Positions 35,095 through 41,768 of a stretch of 62,344 bases of DNA are shown piece by piece. The notes under the pieces are model-generated. The model was given only the letters and a program-made list of their open reading frames with translations, did not search any database and had not been told where the DNA came from. The stretch's first letter is position 1. The number at the start of each line of letters is the position of its first letter. Both the position numbers and the translations under genes were made by a program. The stretch comes from Alistipes sp. (GTDB lineage: Bacteria; Bacteroidota; Bacteroidia; Bacteroidales; Rikenellaceae): NCBI GenBank assembly GCA_017558115.1, contig JAFYWG010000037.1:1-62344 (forward strand), in the 5' to 3' direction.

Positions 35095-36207
35095 ATGGCA
35101 ACACTCTATTTTCATATTCCATTCTGTAAGCGTATATGCTCCTACTGCGACTTCTATAAGGTTGGCGCACTCTCGCTTCTACCCCGCGTGGTGGAGGCTA
35201 TGCACTGCGAGTTGGAGGAGCGGAGCGACTATCTCGGCTCGCGCCACATAACCTCGATATACTTTGGCGGTGGCACACCCTCGCTTCTGCAACCATCAGA
35301 TGTAGAGCGCTTTGTGGAGCACTGTCGCGAGTTGTTTGACTGCTCGGAGGTCGAGGAGATTACGCTTGAGGCAAACCCCGACGACCTTACGGAGGAGTAT
35401 GTCAAAGAGCTTGCCACAACGAGCGTCAACCGCGTGAGCCTCGGCATTCAATCTTTTGATGATGGGGCGCTTGAGATGATGAACCGCCGACATACGGCCC
35501 AGGAGGCTAAGGAGGCTGTGGCGCGACTTAAGCGCTACGGCATAGATAATATTTCGGTAGATGTTATCTTTGGCATTGCGGGCTATGGTGGCGAGTCGTT
35601 GCGTCACACGCTCGAGGAGGCTATATTGTTGAACGTGGGTCATATTTCTGCCTACCACCTCACGATTGAGGAGCGCACGAAGCTCGGTAAAATGACACAG
35701 CGAGGTGAGTATATGCCTATCTCAGATGAGGAGTCGGAGCGCGAATATATGGTTGTGCATGAGATGCTTAAGGCGGCGGGGTATGAACACTACGAGGTGT
35801 CGAACTATGCCAAGGAGGGCTGCCGTGCACGTCACAATTCGGCATATTGGCAGGGTGTGGAGTACCTCGGCATTGGCCCTGGTGCACACTCCTTTTCGCG
35901 CGACAACCGCACGTGGTGCACCTCCACGGCAAAGGAGTATGCCGAGGGTGTGGTGAAGTATGAGAGCGAGGAGTTGACCGAGCTTGACCACCTAAACGAG
36001 TATGTCATGACCTCGTTGCGTAGGGTGGAGGGTATCGACCTTGCCTACATCGAGGAGCGCTTTGGACCGAAGCATGCTGAGCGCATAGCCCATGCGGCGA
36101 AGGAGTGGATGGAGGCTGGTGTGGTGCAGCGTGTGGGCGAGCGATTGGCTGTGCGTGCAGAGCGATTCTTGGTCTCTGACGCTGTAATTGAGTCGTTTTT
36201 TGCTTGA
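35095..36207 (+). CDS. hemW: HemW-type radical SAM heme chaperone
   Basis: 370 residues. The radical SAM cluster motif is CKRICSYC at residues 11-18. IYFGGGTPSLL, NPDDLT and VNRVSLGIQSF are HemW/HemN family blocks, and GPGAHSF lies in the C-terminal part. HemW lacks the extra N-terminal region of HemN and acts as a heme chaperone, not as a coproporphyrinogen oxidase. The start is fixed by homology (MATLYFHIPFC), which makes the promoter position striking. Confidence 0.92.
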   Translation: MATLYFHIPFCKRICSYCDFYKVGALSLLPRVVEAMHCELEERSDYLGSRHITSIYFGGGTPSLLQPSDVERFVEHCRELFDCSEVEEITLEANPDDLTEEYVKELATTSVNRVSLGIQSFDDGALEMMNRRHTAQEAKEAVARLKRYGIDNISVDVIFGIAGYGGESLRHTLEEAILLNVGHISAYHLTIEERTKLGKMTQRGEYMPISDEESEREYMVVHEMLKAAGYEHYEVSNYAKEGCRARHNSAYWQGVEYLGIGPGAHSFSRDNRTWCTSTAKEYAEGVVKYESEELTELDHLNEYVMTSLRRVEGIDLAYIEERFGPKHAERIAHAAKEWMEAGVVQRVGERLAVRAERFLVSDAVIESFFA

Positions 36208-36266
36208 AAATTTTGCGGTTTAAGAATAATTTCTTAATTTTACTTGTGCAAAATTGCATAATTATA

Positions 36267-36319
36267 TCATTTTGTGTCGCGCCGTGTGCTCAATTCGTTG
36301 AGCGATAGAGGCTTGCGAC
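36267..36319 (+). promoter_or_regulatory. Possible promoter and 5'-terminal TTCG hairpin of the glycogen operon
   Basis: TTG (36244-36246) and TCATTTTG (36267-36274) are 20 bases apart, a near-consensus promoter. Just after the expected start comes GCTCAA-TTCG-TTGAGC (36288-36303), a perfect six-pair stem with a TTCG loop. Outer GTCGC (36276-36280) and GCGAC (36315-36319) may pair around it. This would place a stable hairpin near the 5' end of an untranslated leader of about 85 bases. Confidence 0.5.
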
Positions 36320-36363
36320 GCGATTGTCGTACGAATATATAAACTAACAAATATACACATACT

Positions 36364-38388
36364 ATGTCAGGATTGAAATTTGACAAGCGTGAGTTGGGTA
36401 ATCTTGAGTATGCACTCGATAGAGAGATGCTTGCTACGGATCGCCTTGGTGGCTACATGGCCACCACAATCGTTGGTTGCAACACACGCAAGTATCACGG
36501 TTTGATGGTTGCTCCTATCGACACGAGCGACCGCACTTATGTATTGTTGTCGTCGCTCGACGAGACCATCGTGCAGCACGACCAGTCGTTTAACCTCGCG
36601 TTGCACCGCTTCGAGGGTACGTACGAGCCCCGCGGTCACAAGTACATCACCGACTTCGAGTACACCCCAACGCCCACTATCACATACCGTGTGGGTGGCG
36701 TAATCTTGAAGAAGGAGTTGTTGTGGATTCATAAGCGCACACAGCTTATGATTCGCTATACGCTTGTCGATGCTCACTCCGACACTACGTTGCGCCTCCG
36801 CCCCTTGTTGGCATTCCGCGAGAAGCACTCGCTATCGAAGGCAAATATGAATGCCGATGGCCGTGCATACCCCATCCCATATGGTGTTAAGTGCCGCTTG
36901 TACGATGGCTTCCCATGGCTCAACTTGCAGCTTAGCAAGGAGGAGTCGGAGTTTATCGCAGCCCCCGACTGGTACTACAACTTCGAGTACCGCAAGGAGC
37001 TTGCACGTGGCTACGAGGGTCACGAGGATTTGCTCACACCTGGCTACTTCGAGTTCAACATCAAGAAGGGTGAGAGCGTAATATTCTCGGCGGCTACCGA
37101 CATGATGGCATCGCCCGAGACTATCTCGGCAGTATACGATAGTGCTTTGGCACGCCGCACACATAAGATTGACTTCCTAAGTTGCCTCGAGCACTCGGCG
37201 CGTCAGTTTGTCGTACGTCGCCCTGGTGAGCGCACAGAGGTTATTGCGGGCTACCCATGGTTTGGCCCATTCATGGAGGATACATTCATGGCATTGCCTG
37301 GCTTGACACTCGCGCAGGGTCATAACGAGGATTGCATCGCTGTTCTCGACACCGCGGTGCGCGACATGGAGGCAAGTGGCATCTTCGAGGGCGCGAAGCT
37401 CAACACTACGGCAGATGCACCACTCTGGTTCTTCTTCGCACTCCAGCAGTTGGAGAAGCACACAACGCAGAAGGAGTTGTGGGCGAAGTATGGCCAGACA
37501 ATGAAGAGCATCCTCGCAGCATACCGCAAGGGCTTTGCCGAGGAGGTTAAGATGCACGACAACGGCCTTATCTGGGCATCGGCAGAGCGTCCCTTGACCT
37601 GGATGGGTACTATTATTGATGGTATGCCCCTCACCCCACGCCGTGGCTACCCCGTAGAGCTTCAGGCATTGTGGTATAACGCCGTGTCGTACACCTTGGC
37701 ATTGGCTAAGAAGCAGGGCGACAAAGAGTTTGTGGCGGAGTGGAAGGCACTACCCGAGATTATTAAGAACTCGTTCCTCGGTTGCTTCTGGTTGAGCGAG
37801 GGCTACTTGGCAGACTATGTAAATGCTGAGGAGATTAATAAGTTTATACGTCCCAACATGGTTGTAGCGGCGGGTCTCGACTACGTCATGCTCGACGAGG
37901 ATAAGCGTGTGCGCGTATTGCAGACCGTAAACGAGCACTTGCTCACACCTCGTGGCTTGCGCACGCTCTCGCCACGCAACATGCTCTACAAATCAAACTA
38001 CAACGAGGACCAGCGTTCGCAGGACCTTGCATCGCGCAATGGCTCGGCATGGGTATGGCCCCTTATGTTCTATGTTAAGGCTTGCTTTGCAATTGGTGGT
38101 GAGCGCTTTGTGGATGATGCCCGCAAGTTGTTGGAGGCATTCGACGCAGAGCTACAGACAAAGTGCGTAGGCTCAATCTCGGAGCGCTTCGAGGGTGATC
38201 CTCCACACAACCCACGCGGTTCGGTATCTCATGCTACATCTGTAGCGGGCTTGCTCTACATCAATATGCTTATCAATGAGCATGCCCCAAAGAGGCGTAA
38301 GTGCGTGAAGAAGGCGGCACCTAAGGCTGAGGCTGTAGCCGAGGAGAAGCCCAAGCGCAAGTGTGTTCGCAAGAGTGTTCAGAAATAA
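36364..38388 (+). CDS. Glycogen debranching enzyme (amylo-alpha-1,6-glucosidase, GH133)
   Basis: 674 residues. The N-terminal beta-sandwich carries DRLGGYMATTIVGCNTRKYHG. The (alpha/alpha)6 catalytic domain has AGYPWFGPFMEDTFMALPG and the carboxylate-bearing blocks NTTADAPLWFFFAL and RRGYPVELQALWYNAV. It hydrolyses alpha-1,6 branch stubs of glycogen. The last 33 residues are an unusual basic tail with two KCV repeats (KRRKCVKKAAPK, KRKCVRKSVQK) not needed for the fold. It is first in an operon with glycogen synthase and a GH57 enzyme. Confidence 0.93.
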   Translation: MSGLKFDKRELGNLEYALDREMLATDRLGGYMATTIVGCNTRKYHGLMVAPIDTSDRTYVLLSSLDETIVQHDQSFNLALHRFEGTYEPRGHKYITDFEYTPTPTITYRVGGVILKKELLWIHKRTQLMIRYTLVDAHSDTTLRLRPLLAFREKHSLSKANMNADGRAYPIPYGVKCRLYDGFPWLNLQLSKEESEFIAAPDWYYNFEYRKELARGYEGHEDLLTPGYFEFNIKKGESVIFSAATDMMASPETISAVYDSALARRTHKIDFLSCLEHSARQFVVRRPGERTEVIAGYPWFGPFMEDTFMALPGLTLAQGHNEDCIAVLDTAVRDMEASGIFEGAKLNTTADAPLWFFFALQQLEKHTTQKELWAKYGQTMKSILAAYRKGFAEEVKMHDNGLIWASAERPLTWMGTIIDGMPLTPRRGYPVELQALWYNAVSYTLALAKKQGDKEFVAEWKALPEIIKNSFLGCFWLSEGYLADYVNAEEINKFIRPNMVVAAGLDYVMLDEDKRVRVLQTVNEHLLTPRGLRTLSPRNMLYKSNYNEDQRSQDLASRNGSAWVWPLMFYVKACFAIGGERFVDDARKLLEAFDAELQTKCVGSISERFEGDPPHNPRGSVSHATSVAGLLYINMLINEHAPKRRKCVKKAAPKAEAVAEEKPKRKCVRKSVQK

Positions 38389-38406
38389 ATGTAAAAGAGA
38401 GATATT

Positions 38407-39726
38407 ATGAGAGTACTAATGTTCGGTTGGGAGTTTCCTCCCCATATCGCCGGTGGCTTGGGTACAGCCTGCTATGGCATGACCCAGGGTCTGGCACGAA
38501 ACGATGTAGAGGTCATCTTCGTGATGCCCAAGGCGTCGGGTGACGAGGACCAGAGCTTCGTGAAGGTTGTCAACGCCAGCGACATCGAGGCACGCTACTG
38601 CGATGCCAGCGTCGAGGGTTCTGAAGATATAATGAGCAAGATTTCATTCATTCATATCGACTCGAATATGGTGCCCTACATCTCGCCTGAGGAGTGGGCA
38701 ACATATCGCGAGAGCTACGAGCGCACAGGTAAGAAGTTCTGGGAGCGTAAGGGTGATAGCTGGACACAGCGCTACACCTTCTCGGGTAAGTATGGTGCCA
38801 ACATCATGGAGGAGGTGGCACGCTACGCCGTTGTAGCAGCCGAGGTGGCACGCCAACTCGAGGGTCAGTTCGACGTTATCCACGCGCACGACTGGTTGAC
38901 ATACTTCGCAGGTGTGGCAGCAAAGCAGGTGTCGGGTAAGCCCCTCGTAGTCCACATGCACGCGACATCGTTCGACCGCTCGTCGAGTGACAACATCGAT
39001 ACTCGCGTCTACGAGATTGAGCGCTCGGGTATGGCGGCAGCAGATATGGTCATCGCCGTGTCGAACCTCACGCGTAACATCGTCATCAACAAATATAACA
39101 TCGAGCCAGAGAAGGTCGTAGCGGTGCATAATGCTGTGCAGTTTGCCGAGAACGACAACCCTGTTCCTGAGCGCGGTGTGGAGGATAAGATTGTAACCTT
39201 CCTTGGTCGTATTACTTTCCAGAAGGGTCCCGACTACTTCATTGAGGCGGCAGCAAAGGTGCTCAAGCGTGTGCCTAATGTACGCTTTGTCATGGCGGGT
39301 TCGGGCGATATGATGAACCACTGTATTCGTCGTGTTGCGCAGCTCGGCATCGCCGACCGCTTCCACTTCACGGGCTTTTTGAAGGGTGATGATGTGCAGA
39401 AGATGTTCCAACTCTCGGACGTATATATCATGCCTTCGGTATCGGAGCCTTTCGGCATCTCGCCATTGGAGGCTATGCGCTCGAACGTGCCCACCATCAT
39501 CTCGCACCAGAGTGGTGTAGCCGAGGTGTTGGACTACGCCGTTAAGGTTAACTACTGGGATGTAGACGCTATGGCTGACGCCATCTATGGTCTTATCACA
39601 TATCCCGCTCTTGCGAAGATGTTCTCGGAGAAGGGTATGGAGGAGGTTAACAGCCTCAAGTGGTTCAATGCCGCTACGAAGATTAAGGATGTGTACCAGC
39701 AGGCTATCGACAAGTGTAATAAATAA
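38407..39726 (+). CDS. Glycogen synthase, GT4/GT5-like
   Basis: 439 residues. The N-terminal domain has VLMFGWEFPPHIAGGLGTA, the K-x-G-G-like sugar-nucleotide loop, and VIHAHDWLTYFAGV. The C-terminal Rossmann domain has VTFLGRITFQKGPDYFIEA and MPSVSEPFGISPLEAM, the E-x7-E retaining motif. It adds glucose from UDP- or ADP-glucose to alpha-1,4-glucan. It lies between the debranching and GH57 genes with gaps of 18 and 14 bases. Confidence 0.9.
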   Translation: MRVLMFGWEFPPHIAGGLGTACYGMTQGLARNDVEVIFVMPKASGDEDQSFVKVVNASDIEARYCDASVEGSEDIMSKISFIHIDSNMVPYISPEEWATYRESYERTGKKFWERKGDSWTQRYTFSGKYGANIMEEVARYAVVAAEVARQLEGQFDVIHAHDWLTYFAGVAAKQVSGKPLVVHMHATSFDRSSSDNIDTRVYEIERSGMAAADMVIAVSNLTRNIVINKYNIEPEKVVAVHNAVQFAENDNPVPERGVEDKIVTFLGRITFQKGPDYFIEAAAKVLKRVPNVRFVMAGSGDMMNHCIRRVAQLGIADRFHFTGFLKGDDVQKMFQLSDVYIMPSVSEPFGISPLEAMRSNVPTIISHQSGVAEVLDYAVKVNYWDVDAMADAIYGLITYPALAKMFSEKGMEEVNSLKWFNAATKIKDVYQQAIDKCNK

Positions 39727-39740
39727 AAAACGAAATATAT

Positions 39741-40928
39741 ATGAAGACTGTTTGTTTCTATTTTCAGGTGCACCAGCCCTGGCGTTTGAAGACCTATCGT
39801 TTCTTCCAGATGGGCAATGACCACAACTACCTCGATGACTTCACCAACCGCGCAATCATGCAGAAGGTGGCGCGCGAGTGCTACTTGCCTATGAATGCCC
39901 TGCTCTTGAGCCTTATCGAGGAGCATAAGGGTGCCTTCAAGGTGTCGTTCTCTATCACCGGTTCGGCTATCGAGCAGTTCAAGGCATACGCCCCCGAGGT
40001 GTTGGAGTCGTTCAAGAAGTTGGCAGACACTGGCTGCGTAGAGTTCCTTGGTGAGACATACTCACACTCACTCTCGTCGTTGGCTTCGGCAGATGAGTTC
40101 AAGAACGAGGTTAAGCTCCACACAAAGATGCTTAAGGAGGAGTTTGGCGTGAAGCCCACGGCCTTCCGCAACACAGAGCTTATCTACTCTGACGGCATCG
40201 CTAAGATGGTCGAGGATATGGGCTTCAAGACTATGTTTGCTGAGGGTGCTAAGCACATCCTCGGTTGGAAGTCGCCCAACTTTGTATATACCGATGCTAA
40301 CGACAATAAGCTCCGCCTCTTGTTGCGCAACTACAAACTCTCGGACGACATTGCCTTCCGCTTCTCTAATGAGGGTTGGCCCGAGTGGCCTCTCACGGTA
40401 GATAAGTTCGCGGGCTGGGTGGCAGCAGAGACTGGCGACGTAGTGAACCTCTTCATGGACTACGAGACATTCGGTGAGCATCAGAAGGCCTCAACCGGCA
40501 TCTTCGACTTTGTTAAGGCGTTGCCTGCAGCTTTGTTGGCAACGGGTGAGGTGGCATTTGCTACCGTTAGCGAGGCATCGAAGAAGTTGCAGCCCGTGGC
40601 TGTGTTGCATAGCCCCCACGCTATGTCGTGGGCAGATGAGGAGCGCGACGTTACAGCATGGCTTGGTAATGACCTCCAGAACGAGGCATTTGCTAAGCTC
40701 TACGCCCTCGCACCAAAGGTTAAGAAGGCTAAGAACAAGGATTTCGAGTATGTATGGCACTTCATGCAGAACTCCGACCACTTCTACTACATGGCTACTA
40801 AGTGGTTCTCGGATGGCGACGTGCACTCATACTTCAACCCCTATGGCTCGGCATATGAGGCATTCATCAACTATATGAACGTCTTGTCGGACTTCGATAT
40901 CGAGCTCACTAAAGCAGGTAAGGAGTAA
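39741..40928 (+). CDS. GH57 alpha-glucan enzyme
   Basis: 395 residues. GH57 motifs are present: FQVHQPWRL (HQP, residues 11-13), the nucleophile region FRNTELIYS near residue 146, and FMDYETFGEH with the acid/base Asp near residue 239. Enzymes of this size in Bacteroidetes glycogen operons are annotated alpha-amylase; branching or glucanotransferase activity is also known in GH57. No signal peptide is present, so it acts on cytosolic glycogen. Its stop overlaps the next ATG (TAATG). Confidence 0.9.
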   Translation: MKTVCFYFQVHQPWRLKTYRFFQMGNDHNYLDDFTNRAIMQKVARECYLPMNALLLSLIEEHKGAFKVSFSITGSAIEQFKAYAPEVLESFKKLADTGCVEFLGETYSHSLSSLASADEFKNEVKLHTKMLKEEFGVKPTAFRNTELIYSDGIAKMVEDMGFKTMFAEGAKHILGWKSPNFVYTDANDNKLRLLLRNYKLSDDIAFRFSNEGWPEWPLTVDKFAGWVAAETGDVVNLFMDYETFGEHQKASTGIFDFVKALPAALLATGEVAFATVSEASKKLQPVAVLHSPHAMSWADEERDVTAWLGNDLQNEAFAKLYALAPKVKKAKNKDFEYVWHFMQNSDHFYYMATKWFSDGDVHSYFNPYGSAYEAFINYMNVLSDFDIELTKAGKE

Positions 40929-41425
40929 TGAAGCGTCTACTTGTATTTGTGCTTGCTGCGGCGGTGTTCGTGGCTTGCAACCAGCAGAAGGGTGCTGCAG
41001 ATGTCGAGATGAATGAGTACAAGGTAGAGTGGAGCGAGATTACCTCGCTCATCGATGCCGAGGCTGTCGAGGCTGAGGGATTCGATGCCTGGTACAACAC
41101 GCTAACTAATAGCGAGGTGCGTGACTTGGATGCTGCAGCTGAGAAGCTTGGCGCATCGTTCGAGGCTGCTGAGCACTGGTATAAGAACCTCTCGGATGCC
41201 GATCAGAAGGTGGCGCTCGAGACTGCCGAGGCTTGGGAGAAGCAGAACCCAGCATTACAGTTGCAGGTGGAGCTCTTCGTCGAGAACCTTATGGAGTGCG
41301 ATATGCCCCTGCTTAAGGTCTACGTTGTGGAGGCCTTAGAGGAGGTCGCACCCGTTGCTGAGGAGTCCGTGATGGATGTTGAGGAGACTTTGGATGTTGA
41401 GGATAGCGAGGTTGACACCGAGTAA
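40928..41425 (+). CDS. Lipoprotein of unknown function, coupled to the glycogen operon
   Basis: 165 residues. The lipobox is AAVFVACNQQ with Cys at about 17. The mature part is helical and acidic (DLDAAAEKLGASFEAAEHWY, ALETAEAWEKQNPALQLQVEL) and ends in a run of Val/Glu/Asp (EETLDVEDSEVDTE). Its ATG overlaps the GH57 stop, so translation is coupled to a cytosolic glycogen enzyme although the product is exported. I do not recognise a domain. Confidence 0.75.
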   Translation: MKRLLVFVLAAAVFVACNQQKGAADVEMNEYKVEWSEITSLIDAEAVEAEGFDAWYNTLTNSEVRDLDAAAEKLGASFEAAEHWYKNLSDADQKVALETAEAWEKQNPALQLQVELFVENLMECDMPLLKVYVVEALEEVAPVAEESVMDVEETLDVEDSEVDTE

Positions 41426-41450
41426 TCCTCTTACCCGAATATTATTTATT

Positions 41451-41479
41451 GGCGGTGCCTTAGGGTGCCGCCATTTTTG
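41451..41479 (+). terminator. Intrinsic terminator of the glycogen operon
   Basis: GGCGGTGCC (41451-41459) pairs with GGTGCCGCC (41464-41472) using two G-T pairs, then ATTTTTG. Confidence 0.85.
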
Positions 41480-41538
41480 TTTGTGGAGAGGGGAGAGACG
41501 AATCGAAACGAAGAGAGGAGGCAATGAGGCAATGAGGC

Positions 41539-41617
41539 GAAAGGGACAGAAAGAGACAGAAAGAGACAGAAAGAGACAGAAAGGAACAGAAAGGGACAGA
41601 AAGGGACAGAAAGAGAG
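41539..41617. repeat. Decamer tandem repeat (AGAAAGAGAC)n
   Basis: About eight units with small changes (GGGAC, GGAAC). There are no unique spacers, so it is a minisatellite and not a CRISPR. Confidence 0.85.
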
Positions 41618-41716
41618 GTCACTATCAGCCATTGTCCGCGGCTTCGCTTACGTCTCTTAATTATCTTATCTCTCTTGTCCGAGACCATGCTTGCCCCTCT
41701 ATCATCACCAAATAAG

Positions 41717-41748
41717 TAGGGCTGCTCAGCATCTGCCGAACAGCCCTA
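41717..41748 (-). terminator. Hairpin after the 933-residue lipoprotein gene
   Basis: TAGGGCTG (41717-41724) pairs with CAGCCCTA (41741-41748). The minus-strand T tract is weak. Confidence 0.5.
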
Positions 41749-41768
41749 ACAAGTGTCAAATATCTCGC

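Larger units (their letters stand above)
41426..41768. other. Intergenic region between convergent transcripts
   Basis: 343 bases holding a terminator for the glycogen operon, a purine-rich decamer tandem repeat and a hairpin for the leftward lipoprotein gene. No gene is visible. Confidence 0.7.

Noticed and set aside
41539-41617. Possible CRISPR array
   Set aside because: Units are 10 bases long without unique spacers, and no cas genes are present.
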